Source: Gemmatimonadales bacterium (GTDB lineage: Bacteria > Gemmatimonadota > Gemmatimonadetes > Gemmatimonadales > GWC2-71-9). From it: a stretch of 64,000 nucleotides of DNA. This document shows positions 25,131 through 33,170 of the stretch, in pieces. The notes under the pieces are model-generated. The model searched no databases, was not told the DNA's origin, and saw only the letters and a program-made list of their open reading frames with translations. The DNA lies in the NCBI GenBank assembly GCA_025934955.1, contig JAICWE010000004.1, positions 1 to 64,000 of the forward strand, in the 5' to 3' direction. The position numbers and the translations under genes were made by a program. Position 1 is the stretch's first letter, and each line of letters opens with the position of its first letter.

Positions 25131-27053
25131 ATGGTTCAGCGACCGTTCGGTCCGTATCGCCATCACCTCCGCAATCGCTATCTCTTCGGCGCGGACGTGC
25201 TGCTGTTCTCGCTGTCCACGCTCACCGCCTTCGCGTTGCGATTCGAGCGGTTCGACTGGGGGCCGGTGTACGGCCACGCCGCATCGCTGTACCTCCTCTC
25301 GTCGCTGCCGCTCAAGCTGCTGATCTTCTGGAGCGTCGGCATGTACCGGCGGCTCTGGCGTCACGCCGGCGTGGTCGAAGTCGAACGCATCGTAGCCGCG
25401 GCCGCGGCATCGGGCGCCGCGTGTCTGCTGCTCGGTGCGGCCGTGCTCCCGCTCAGCGGCGCCATTCCCTCCCGCATTCCGCTCTCCGTGCTCTTTCTCG
25501 ACTTGCTGCTGACCGCCGCCGCCGCGGCGCTCCCGCGCCTCGCGGTGCGGGCGCTCGGTCGCCGGCATCATCGCCGGAACCTGGAGGACGCGCGCCCGGC
25601 GCTGATCGTCGGCGCGGGCGCGGCGGGGGAACTCATCGTCAAGGAGCTGCTGGGACATCCGCAGCTCGGGCTCAACCCGGTCGGCTTCGTCGACGACGAC
25701 CGGGCCAAGCACGGCCAGCGCATGTGCGACCTGCCGGTGTTCGGCTCGCTCCGGCAGATCAAGGATATCGTCCTGCAGTACGCCATCGAGGAAGTGATCA
25801 TCGCGATGCCACGCGCGCCGGGCCGCGTGGTGCGCGAGGTGGTCCGCGCGGCGGCGGAAGCCGGTGCCGGCACCCGCACGGTGCCCGGCATCTACGACAT
25901 CATCTCCGGCCGGGTCGCCGTCGGGGAGCTGCGACAGGTCGAGATCCAGGACCTGCTCCGCCGCGAGCCGATCCAGACCGACTTCGAATCGGTGCGCTCA
26001 CTCGCGACCGGCGAGGTCGTACTGGTCACCGGCGCCGGCGGCTCGATCGGCAGTGAGCTCTGCCGCCAGCTCGCGCGGCTGAGCCCGGGCCGCATCGTCG
26101 TCCTGGGCCACGGCGAGAACTCGATCTTCGACATCTACCACGAGCTGATCGAGAGTTTTCCTTCCGTCGCCGTCTCGCCGGTCATCGCCGATACCCGGGA
26201 CCGCGAGCGGATGCGCCACGTCTTCGCCGCGCACCGGCCGTTTGCCGTGTTCCACGCCGCGGCCCACAAGCACGTGCCGCTGATGGAGGAGAACGTCGTC
26301 GAGGCGGTGACCAACAACGTGCTCGGCACCCGCAACGTGGCCGAGCTCGCGGCGGAGTTCGGCACCGAGCACCTGGTGCTCATCTCCACCGACAAGGCGG
26401 TGCGCCCCACCAACGTGATGGGTGCCACCAAGCGCGTCGCCGAGGAGATCGTGCAGGCGATCGCCGAGCTGGAGGGACGCAACTTCGTCGCGGTGCGGTT
26501 CGGCAACGTCCTCGGCAGCCGGGGCAGCGTGATCCCGACGTTTCTCCGCCAGATCCGCAAGGGCGGCCCCGTCACGATCACGCATCCCGAGATGCGCCGT
26601 TACTTCATGACGATTCCGGAGGCGGTGCAGCTGGTGCTGCAGGCGGGCGCGCTGGGGCGGGGGGGCGAGGTGTTCGTGCTCGACATGGGGGAGCCGGTCA
26701 AGATTCTCGATCTGGCCAGCGATCTGATCCGGCTGTCCGGCCTCGAGGTCGACACCGACGTCGAGATCCGCTTCACCGGCACCCGCCCGGGCGAGAAGCT
26801 CTACGAGGAGCTGTTCTTCAGCTCGGAGAACGCCATCCCTACGCCGCATCCGAAGGTGCTGCGGGCCCGGAACGGCACCCTGCCGGCCGGCCTCGGCACG
26901 CAGGTGGATCGGCTCATCGCAGCGGCGCAGCGGGGCGACGGCGAGGACGAGCTGCGCGCGATGCTGCAACGCCTGGTGCCGGACTTCGCCGCGTCGGGCG
27001 CCGGGACACCGGTGCGCTCCACGCTGGTCGCGGCTCCCGCCATACTCGACTGA
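25131..27053 (+). CDS. WbpM/CapD-type UDP-HexNAc 4,6-dehydratase, membrane-bound
   Basis: Makes UDP-4-keto-6-deoxy-HexNAc, precursor of QuiNAc, FucNAc or bacillosamine. The 640-residue protein has four N-terminal transmembrane helices (about 18-155), a nucleotide-binding regulatory domain beginning PALIVGAGAAGELIVKELL, and a catalytic SDR domain with VTGAGGSIGSELCRQ, HAAAHKHVPLME, STDKAVRPTNVMGATKR and RPGEKLYEELF. Ser/Thr-Asp-Lys at the active site in place of the usual Tyr is normal for this subfamily. ATG 25131 follows a strong promoter directly; TTG 25110 would lie within the promoter. Confidence 0.93.
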   Translation: MVQRPFGPYRHHLRNRYLFGADVLLFSLSTLTAFALRFERFDWGPVYGHAASLYLLSSLPLKLLIFWSVGMYRRLWRHAGVVEVERIVAAAAASGAACLLLGAAVLPLSGAIPSRIPLSVLFLDLLLTAAAAALPRLAVRALGRRHHRRNLEDARPALIVGAGAAGELIVKELLGHPQLGLNPVGFVDDDRAKHGQRMCDLPVFGSLRQIKDIVLQYAIEEVIIAMPRAPGRVVREVVRAAAEAGAGTRTVPGIYDIISGRVAVGELRQVEIQDLLRREPIQTDFESVRSLATGEVVLVTGAGGSIGSELCRQLARLSPGRIVVLGHGENSIFDIYHELIESFPSVAVSPVIADTRDRERMRHVFAAHRPFAVFHAAAHKHVPLMEENVVEAVTNNVLGTRNVAELAAEFGTEHLVLISTDKAVRPTNVMGATKRVAEEIVQAIAELEGRNFVAVRFGNVLGSRGSVIPTFLRQIRKGGPVTITHPEMRRYFMTIPEAVQLVLQAGALGRGGEVFVLDMGEPVKILDLASDLIRLSGLEVDTDVEIRFTGTRPGEKLYEELFFSSENAIPTPHPKVLRARNGTLPAGLGTQVDRLIAAAQRGDGEDELRAMLQRLVPDFAASGAGTPVRSTLVAAPAILD

Positions 27054-27077
27054 GCGCACGTCCGCCCCACGCCCCTT

Positions 27078-29669
27078 CTACCGCTTCGCCACCACGATCA
27101 GCGTCACGAGACTCGCCAGCACCTGCGCCGCCACGCCCAGGATGGTGGGGAGTTGGCTGGGCGGCTGGTTGCCCTCACGCTGCGGCACCGTGACCACCGC
27201 GCCGGGCCGCGGATGCGGCGTGCCGTCGGCCAGCAGGAAGCGCCGTTGCACCGCTTCCTTCCGGCCGTCCGGCTGGGTGACGAAGGTGTGCTCGCGATCG
27301 CTCTTCTGAGTGTAGCCACCGGCGCCACGCACGTAGAAGTCGAGGTTCTTGCCCGGCACGTAGGCGACGGCGCCCGGCGCGTTCACCGCGCCCCGCACAT
27401 CCACGACCGGATTGAACTCGGGGATGTAGATCGAGTCGCCCGCCGCGAGAATGACGTTGTCACGGTCGTGCGCGTCCTTGAGCACCGCGGGCAGATCGAT
27501 GCCGACGCGGCCGGTGCTGTCGCGCGTCCGCACGAACTCGATGCCGCCGGGATACGCCTCGCGGGTGAGTCCGCCGGCGCGCTGGATCAGATCGGCCAGA
27601 CGGTCGGTCTTGGTGCGGAGCGCGTACGGGCCGGGATACTTCACCTGGCCGAGGATCTTCACCGTGCGCACCAGCTCGTACTCCGGCTGCCGCAGGATGA
27701 GTACGTTGTCGTACGGCTGCAGCGGCACCTCGGGTGAGCCCGACGCCGGCGCGGGCGGGCCCGGCGGTCCCATGTATTCGCCGGGATGGCCCCGGCTGAA
27801 GAGGTAGGTCGAGTCGAGCGGCACGCGGATGGTCTGCGCCACCTCGCCGTGCGAGCGGTCCTCGGGCACCCGCGCGATCTCCGCTTCCTTCAAGTACGCG
27901 TCCTGCGCCAGGCCGTTGGCGAGCAGCACGGCGTCGCGCACCGTCATTCCCTCGCGATACGGAATGCGGCCGGGGCCGCGCACCGCGCCGGTGATCACCA
28001 CCCAGCGGTCGGTGCGGAACGCGGTGCGGGAGAACACGCGGACTTCGTCGCGATCCTGGAGCGTGATGTCGTCGGTCGGACGGCCGGTGGTGTCGGCAAA
28101 GGTGGAGCGAAGCTGCACCCGGGTCGAGTCGTTGCGCAGTCGCGTGATCAGCACCTGGCCAAGATAGACGTCGGGCCGCACGCCGCCGGCGAGCCGGACC
28201 GCATCGCTCAACTTCATTCCGGACTGGAAGCCGACCACGCCCGGCGCCCAGACGTTGCCCTCGACCCGCACGAAGCTGCGCACTACGTCGGCGACGCGGA
28301 AGACCACGATCGAGTCGCCCGCCGTGAGCGGCACGGCGGGCACCGTGCCGGCCGCGAACTGGTCGGCGCCGACATCGATCACGATGCGGCCCGCGCCCTC
28401 CTCGCCGCCCCGCGGATCGGGCGGGACGATGCGATGGATCTGCACCCGCTGGCGCACCGCGCTCGCGGCGAACCCGCCGGCGTCCTGCAGCACGTCCCGC
28501 AGCGTCTCGTTTGGCTTGAGCTGGTAGATGGCCGGGCGCACGACCCGGCCCGCCACCTTGACCTCGGTACCATGCACCGGCACGAAGATCACGTCGCCGC
28601 TCTGCAGCCGCTGTTCCGTGGAGTTGACGCCGCGCAGCAGGTAGTCGTAGAGGTCGAGCGAGTCGACCAGCTTGCCGCCGCGGCGGAGCTGCACCTGGCG
28701 AAAGTCGCCCTGCGTCGTCGGCCCGCCCGCGGCGTAGATGGCGTTGAGCACGGTGCCGGCTGCGGAGACCTGATACGCACCCGGCTGCTGCACCTCGCCG
28801 GTGACGTAGACCTGGAGCGTGCGGATGCGGGTGACCGTGACCTCGAAGTGGGTCCGGGCATTGGGCCCGCGCCGCACGCCGGAGTAGGCCCTTCCCAGGC
28901 GGGCGTAGAGCAAGTCCTCCAGTTGGCCCAGGGTCAGGTTGCTCACGAACAGCTGACCGACCTGCGGAATCAGGATGAAGCCGTCACGCGTCACGTCCAG
29001 CGGGTACGCCTGCTCCACCTCACCGGTGAGGATGAGCGCCAGCCGGTCTCCCGGGCCGAGACGGTAATTCTCGTCCACCGGTCCGGTCTGGTTGGCCTGG
29101 AGCGTCGTCGGCGCGTTGCTGAACGTGGCGAGGCCGAAGAGCCGGAGCGGGCGCTCGTAGGGCAGGCCGAGGGAATCGGCCCGAAGGGAGTCGCGCAGGA
29201 TGCGCAGCGAGTCGGCCTGCTCGGCGGCCTCGCGGCGGAGCGCGCGATGCAGCTCGAGCGACTGGAGATCGGTCTGCGAGCTCGGGCCGACGGCGCCGAT
29301 CGAGTCCTCCTGGCTGATCAGGCCGAGCTGCCGCGCCGCAGTCACGGCGCGTTCGCTATCGCCGGCGGTCGCGGTGCCGGTGCCGGCGGTGCCGCTCATG
29401 TAGGGATCGAGCAGATCCTCCGGATAACCGAGCGAACGGAGCCGATCGTGGATCTGGTCCGGCGTCAGTCCCGACGCGCCGATGCGCGCCTGAAGCTGCG
29501 CGACGAGGTCGGGGCGGCTCTGGAGCAGCTGCCGAGCCTGATCCGGCGTCGGCGCCGTTCCGCCGGTGCCGAGGGGGATCTGGGCGGCGGCCGGACGTGC
29601 GAGCAGCACGAGCCCGGCCGCGAGCACGGCGCGACGGACGTAACGTCCGGCCATTTCGATGATTGGCAT
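27078..29669 (-). CDS. Large SLBB-domain polysaccharide export protein (Wza-like)
   Basis: An 863-residue secreted protein: signal peptide in the first 30 residues (LAAGLVLLARPAAAQ), a helical region to about 210, the poly-export domain (ENYRLGPGDRLALILTGEVEQ to FILIPQVGQLFVSNLTL), then several SLBB beta-grasp units (for example VYVTGEVQQPGAYQVSAAGT, VKVAGRVVRPAIYQLKPNE, VRVEGNVWAPGVVGFQSGM, VVITGAVRGPGRIPYREGM, VDVRGAVNAPGAVAYVPGK) and a final helix (ILGVAAQVLASLVTLIVVAK). Classical Wza has about 380 residues and two SLBB units, so this is an expanded form. No lipobox Cys was seen. It is convergent with the dehydratase, 24 bases apart. Confidence 0.9.
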   Translation of the reverse strand: MPIIEMAGRYVRRAVLAAGLVLLARPAAAQIPLGTGGTAPTPDQARQLLQSRPDLVAQLQARIGASGLTPDQIHDRLRSLGYPEDLLDPYMSGTAGTGTATAGDSERAVTAARQLGLISQEDSIGAVGPSSQTDLQSLELHRALRREAAEQADSLRILRDSLRADSLGLPYERPLRLFGLATFSNAPTTLQANQTGPVDENYRLGPGDRLALILTGEVEQAYPLDVTRDGFILIPQVGQLFVSNLTLGQLEDLLYARLGRAYSGVRRGPNARTHFEVTVTRIRTLQVYVTGEVQQPGAYQVSAAGTVLNAIYAAGGPTTQGDFRQVQLRRGGKLVDSLDLYDYLLRGVNSTEQRLQSGDVIFVPVHGTEVKVAGRVVRPAIYQLKPNETLRDVLQDAGGFAASAVRQRVQIHRIVPPDPRGGEEGAGRIVIDVGADQFAAGTVPAVPLTAGDSIVVFRVADVVRSFVRVEGNVWAPGVVGFQSGMKLSDAVRLAGGVRPDVYLGQVLITRLRNDSTRVQLRSTFADTTGRPTDDITLQDRDEVRVFSRTAFRTDRWVVITGAVRGPGRIPYREGMTVRDAVLLANGLAQDAYLKEAEIARVPEDRSHGEVAQTIRVPLDSTYLFSRGHPGEYMGPPGPPAPASGSPEVPLQPYDNVLILRQPEYELVRTVKILGQVKYPGPYALRTKTDRLADLIQRAGGLTREAYPGGIEFVRTRDSTGRVGIDLPAVLKDAHDRDNVILAAGDSIYIPEFNPVVDVRGAVNAPGAVAYVPGKNLDFYVRGAGGYTQKSDREHTFVTQPDGRKEAVQRRFLLADGTPHPRPGAVVTVPQREGNQPPSQLPTILGVAAQVLASLVTLIVVAKR

Positions 29670-29702
29670 GCGGGCTGTAATTTGACCGCCGACGGGCGCA
29701 AG

Positions 29703-30815
29703 TCAATCGAGCGTCGCGGTCACCCGGCGCCAGAAGGCGAGCGTTTCGCGGGCGACGGCGCCCTCGGAGAACACCTCCAGCACGCGGCGGCGCCCGGCCG
29801 CACCGAGTTCGTCCCGCAGCGACGCGTCGTCGGCGAGGCGCTGGAGCGCGTCGGCCAGGGCGGCGGGGTCATCCTCCGGCACCACGATGCCGGCGTCGCC
29901 GATCACATCCGGAAGGGCGCCCGACGCGCTGCCGACCGCGGGCACCGCATGTCCCATTGCCTCGAGCAGCGCGCCGCCCACCGGCTCGACCCAGCGCGGC
30001 GTGGTGCGGGCCGGCAGCACCGCGCAGTCCAGGCGCGGCCAGATCTCCTGCAGGTCGCGCCGCGGAATGCCGCCGAGCCAGCGCACCCGCGCTGCGGTGC
30101 CGAGCCGCTCGGCGAGCGCCTCGAGCTCCTCCTGCGCCGGGCCGGTGCCGGCGACGGTGATGCTCCAGCGGCCGGTGAGCTTCACCGCCGCGCGAAGGAC
30201 GATGTCGAGGCCCCGCTCCGGCACCAGCCGTCCCACGAAACCGATGGCGAACTCCTCGTGCTCCCGCCGCAGGGGCGCGGGCGGGGGCACGACGCCGTGC
30301 TGCGGCACCACCGCGTTAGGCACCTCGGCCCGGTGCCGGAGTACCAGGGCCAGTGCCAGCCGGTTGATGCCGATGATGCCGCGGGCCTGCCGGAGGACCC
30401 GGCCGCGGCGGACGCGCTCGCCGAGGGTGTAGGGACGGCCGACGCTCTCGGTCGCCACCAGCACGAGCGGCAGGCCCGCGCGACGCGCGATGGCGGCGGT
30501 CGTGGCGGCGGCGGGCGAGCCGGGCTGCTCCTCGAGCTGGATCACGTCGGGGCGGAATTCGCCGACGAGGCGCCTGAGCGGGCCGGCCTTCCAGCGGAGC
30601 AGCGCCGGCTGGTCGAGCGGACCGCGCACCGGACTCGGCGCGACGCGGCCGCCGCCATCATCAGCCCAGGCGACGGGGACCGGCGCCGCGCCGGGACCGG
30701 CAAGCACGCGGTCCGGCACGGCAACGGCGAGGGTGCAGCCGAGGCCGCCGAGCGCACGGAGCTTCCCGCGATTGGCGGCGTGGGCGGCGGCGTGCGAGAC
30801 GATGAGCGCGCGCAT
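29703..30815 (-). CDS. GT4-type glycosyltransferase
   Basis: A GT-B enzyme of 370 residues. LIVSHAAAHAANRGKLRAL is the N-terminal strand and loop; FAIGFVGRLVPERGLDIVLRA opens the C-terminal domain and VEPVGGALLEAMGHAVPAVGS holds the EX7E glutamate. ATG 30815 is preferred to 30923 since the GT-B fold starts here and the extra 36 residues are Arg/Pro-rich. It lies 33 bases upstream of the SLBB gene on the same strand, hence a probable two-gene operon. CATCTT, 8 bases before the ATG, may be its -10 box. Confidence 0.84.
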   Translation of the reverse strand: MRALIVSHAAAHAANRGKLRALGGLGCTLAVAVPDRVLAGPGAAPVPVAWADDGGGRVAPSPVRGPLDQPALLRWKAGPLRRLVGEFRPDVIQLEEQPGSPAAATTAAIARRAGLPLVLVATESVGRPYTLGERVRRGRVLRQARGIIGINRLALALVLRHRAEVPNAVVPQHGVVPPPAPLRREHEEFAIGFVGRLVPERGLDIVLRAAVKLTGRWSITVAGTGPAQEELEALAERLGTAARVRWLGGIPRRDLQEIWPRLDCAVLPARTTPRWVEPVGGALLEAMGHAVPAVGSASGALPDVIGDAGIVVPEDDPAALADALQRLADDASLRDELGAAGRRRVLEVFSEGAVARETLAFWRRVTATLD

Positions 30816-30886
30816 GGGCGCGAAAGATGGAAGGGCGGGGTCACCGGCGCGAGGGCGCACCGGTGCCCGGGCGCGCCGTACGCCGA

Positions 30887-30916
30887 TTGACACCGCCATC
30901 GGCGCGGAGTGATCCT
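30887..30916 (+). promoter_or_regulatory. Candidate promoter of the GT4 gene at 30926
   Basis: A perfect TTGACA (30887-30892) is followed after 18 bases by GATCCT (30911-30916), which matches the -10 consensus at three positions. The ATG is 9 bases further on. The -35 is convincing, the -10 weak. The divergent gene starts at 30815 on the other strand. Confidence 0.45.
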
Positions 30917-30925
30917 TCCGCACCC

Positions 30926-32002
30926 ATGCGCATCCTCCACCTCGCGAAGTACTACTGGCCCCGCTCGGGCGGCATGGAACGCGTCGTCCAGAGCCTCGCC
31001 GAAGGCGCGGCCAACCTCGGCCACGAGGTCGAGGTGGTCGCGGTGCAGTCGGTCGGCAAGCGGCGCGAGGCGGGGCGGCGGCGGGCGTCGGTCACCCGGG
31101 CGTTCTCGTTCGGCGCGCTGGGCTCGCAGGAGATCGCACCGGGCTACATCGCGGCGGCGTGGAAGCGGGCCGACGTCATCCACGTGCATCACCCGCATCC
31201 GCTCGCCGACATCGCGACCATCCTGCGCGCGGGACGAACGCCGTTCGTGGTCACCCAGCACGCCGACGCCAAGCGCAGCATCTACCATCCGATTGCGCGG
31301 ATGGTGCTGGCGCGGGCGCGCGCCGTCGTGGTGCCGAGCCGCGCGCACCTGGCGCTGTCGCAGGAGATGCGCGGCTTCGAGACCAAGGCGGAGATCATCC
31401 CGTTCGGCATAGACGAGAGCCGCTGGGACATCGTGCCGCCGACACCGCCGGGCGCACCGCCGCGGGCGCTGTTCATCGGACGGCTGGCGCCGTTCAAGGG
31501 CGTGGACATCCTGCTCCGCGCGCTCGAGCGGGTGCCGGACCTCCGGCTCGACATCGTCGGCTCCGGACCGGAAGGGCCGCGGCTCCGCACGCTGGCCCAG
31601 GCCCTCGCGGTGGCCGACCGGGTGAAGTGGTGGGGCGAGTATCCGGATGAAGACCTGCCGCGCCGAATGGCCGACGCGGACTTCCTGGTGCTGCCGTCGG
31701 TGACGATCGAGGAGATGTTCGGCCTGGTGGTGCTGGAGGCGATGGCGGCGGGGCGGCCGGTGATCACGACGGCGGTGCCGACGGCGGTGCGGGAGGTGAA
31801 CGCGCCGGGTGTGACCGGACTCGAGGTGCCGCTGCGGGACGTGGGCGCGTTGGCGCAGGCGCTGGAGACGCTCTCCCACGACGCGGCACTGCGCGAACGG
31901 ATGGGCGCCGCGGGGCGGCAGCGGGTGAACGAGCGGTTCACCCAGGCGCAGATGGCGGAGAAGCACATCGCGCTGTATGAGCGCGTCTGCGTACAATTCT
32001 AG
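30926..32002 (+). CDS. GT4-type glycosyltransferase
   Basis: A 358-residue GT-B transferase with HLAKYYWPRSGGMERVVQSL at the N-terminus, HVHHPHPLAD, VVPSRAHLALSQ, then LFIGRLAPFKGVDILLRAL, VKWWGEYPDEDLPRRM and EEMFGLVVLEAMAAGRPVI. It resembles WbdB/PimB-like transferases of O-antigen clusters. Sugar specificity unknown. It is the last gene of the polysaccharide region before the tRNA. Confidence 0.86.
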   Translation: MRILHLAKYYWPRSGGMERVVQSLAEGAANLGHEVEVVAVQSVGKRREAGRRRASVTRAFSFGALGSQEIAPGYIAAAWKRADVIHVHHPHPLADIATILRAGRTPFVVTQHADAKRSIYHPIARMVLARARAVVVPSRAHLALSQEMRGFETKAEIIPFGIDESRWDIVPPTPPGAPPRALFIGRLAPFKGVDILLRALERVPDLRLDIVGSGPEGPRLRTLAQALAVADRVKWWGEYPDEDLPRRMADADFLVLPSVTIEEMFGLVVLEAMAAGRPVITTAVPTAVREVNAPGVTGLEVPLRDVGALAQALETLSHDAALRERMGAAGRQRVNERFTQAQMAEKHIALYERVCVQF

Positions 32003-32014
32003 GCGAGTGGAGTC

Positions 32015-32088
32015 GGCCCCTTAGCTTAGCTGGTTAAAGCGCCGGACTCATAATCCGAGGATCGTGGGTTCAAGTCCCACAGGGGCCA
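32015..32088 (+). tRNA. tRNA with CAU anticodon, probably tRNA-Ile2
   Basis: A full cloverleaf of 74 bases: acceptor GGCCCCT/AGGGGCC, D arm GCTTAGCTGGTTAAAGC, anticodon loop CTCATAA, T arm with TTCAAGT, discriminator A. The CCA is not encoded. Acceptor and anticodon-loop sequence (GGCCCCTTAGCT, ACTCATAAT) are very close to the lysidine-modified tRNA-Ile2 of E. coli rather than its elongator Met tRNA, so Ile(CAU) is favoured; elongator Met remains possible. Confidence 0.88.
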
Positions 32089-32142
32089 CTGTCGGCGTGC
32101 TCCGGCCGTCCGGAACGGCGCGGCCTTGACCCGGCCGCCGTG

Positions 32143-32162
32143 GTGCAACATGTTTGTTGCAC
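32143..32162. promoter_or_regulatory. Palindromic operator of the toxin-antitoxin module
   Basis: GTGCAACATGTTTGTTGCAC contains perfect 8-base arms GTGCAACA and TGTTGCAC around a TGTT centre. It ends 18 bases before the antitoxin ATG (32181), where autoregulating HTH antitoxins usually bind. The A/T-rich centre is conspicuous in this window. Confidence 0.7.
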
Positions 32163-32180
32163 GCTGTCCGGGAGGCGGTG

Positions 32181-32543
32181 ATGGGCGCGTATCCGCATTC
32201 GAAGGCACGCCGCTCCGCGGTGGCGGAAGCAAGCGTGGACGCCGGCGAAGTCGCGTTCGGCAGCCGCGCGGCGCTCGCCGCGTGGGTCGGCACGCATCGG
32301 AGCCAGATCACCCGCGCGGCCCAGGGCCAGGAGCTGGGCGGCGAGGAAGGGTGGCGGCTCTCGAGTCTCGCGGCGGTGGTGACGGCACTGCTGGCGATCT
32401 ACGAGCCGGAGGCGGTGCCGGGCTGGCTGCACGGCAGCAACCCGCACCTGAACGATCGCCGGCCGCTCGACGTCCTGGCCCGCGGTGACCTCGCCGCGGT
32501 CATGGCCGCAGTACAGGCGGCCCGCACGGGCGGGTACGCCTGA
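32181..32543 (+). CDS. Xre/MbcA/ParS-type antitoxin of a RES toxin pair
   Basis: Predicted 120-residue antitoxin that neutralises the downstream RES toxin and represses its own promoter. The middle looks like a helix-turn-helix (AFGSRAALAAWVGTHRSQITRAAQGQ) and the C-terminus has the toxin-binding DUF2384 pattern WLHGSNPHLNDRRPLDVL. ATG 32181 is chosen because GGGAGG lies 5 bases upstream; TTG 32154 would fall within the operator palindrome. The stop is part of CTGA, shared with the toxin's likely start. Confidence 0.8.
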   Translation: MGAYPHSKARRSAVAEASVDAGEVAFGSRAALAAWVGTHRSQITRAAQGQELGGEEGWRLSSLAAVVTALLAIYEPEAVPGWLHGSNPHLNDRRPLDVLARGDLAAVMAAVQAARTGGYA

Positions 32544-33166
32544 GCGCTGCGGCGCCGAGAGCGCCGGCGGTTCCGCCGCGCACCACGTGGCGCTGCTTTC
32601 CGTGGGATCCGCGTGCGGCGGCCGGCGCACCGCACTCAGCCTCCTTTCTCGTTCGTGGTCAGACCGTGGGCCGCTTCGATCTCCACGATCGCCCGCCGGT
32701 CCGCTATCTCGCCGACTCGGCCGACCATGCCGTCGCGGAAGTGCTGAGCCCGTTCCGCGGCACCACCTTCCGTCCCGCGTACCTCCGGCAGAGCGGGCAG
32801 CAGCTCGCGCTGGTCGCGGTCACGCTGGCATCGTCGCTGGTCGCTCGCATTCCGGACTGCACCGATCCCGCCGTCCTCGCCGAGCTCGAGCTGCGGCCCG
32901 ACGAGCTGGCGCATCATGACCGCACGCTCACTCAGGCCATCGCCCGCCGGCTCCATGCACGCGGCGGCGCGGCCGGCGCGCTCGCCGGCCTCCGCTGGTG
33001 GTCCGCACTCACGGGGGCGTGGCATACGACCGTGATCTTCACCGATCGGGAACGCGCGCGCGAGGTCGCCTTCGGAGCTCCCCGTCACCTCGAGCCCGAT
33101 GACGATGCGGTCATCCGGGCTCTGGTCGTGCTCGGGATCCGCTCGCCGACTCGGCCGGGCGCCTGA
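32540..33166 (+). CDS. RES-domain toxin (NAD+ phosphorylase family), CTG start
   Basis: RES toxins break down NAD+ and stop growth when their antitoxin is lost. Reading from CTG 32540 gives 208 residues with the family's N-terminal TWRCF (Arg18), then GRFDLHDRPPVRYLADSADHAVAEVL, where Tyr56 and Glu67 match the conserved active-site block. If translation began at GTG 32666, the first conventional start, the essential Arg would be lost. The CTG overlaps the antitoxin TGA as CTGA, consistent with translational coupling and low toxin output. Whether the toxin is active is unknown. Confidence 0.78.
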   Translation: MSAAAPRAPAVPPRTTWRCFPWDPRAAAGAPHSASFLVRGQTVGRFDLHDRPPVRYLADSADHAVAEVLSPFRGTTFRPAYLRQSGQQLALVAVTLASSLVARIPDCTDPAVLAELELRPDELAHHDRTLTQAIARRLHARGGAAGALAGLRWWSALTGAWHTTVIFTDRERAREVAFGAPRHLEPDDDAVIRALVVLGIRSPTRPGA

Positions 33167-33170
33167 GCCG

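Noticed and set aside
32026-32311. Small minus-strand frames containing LNPRSSDYES or GLEPTILGL
   Set aside because: These peptides are antisense translation of the tRNA at 32015-32088 and are common false proteins.
32666-33166. RES toxin as a truncated pseudogene from GTG 32666
   Set aside because: The frame is open upstream to 32489 and encodes the missing conserved N-terminal residues, so a full-length protein from CTG 32540 is a better reading.
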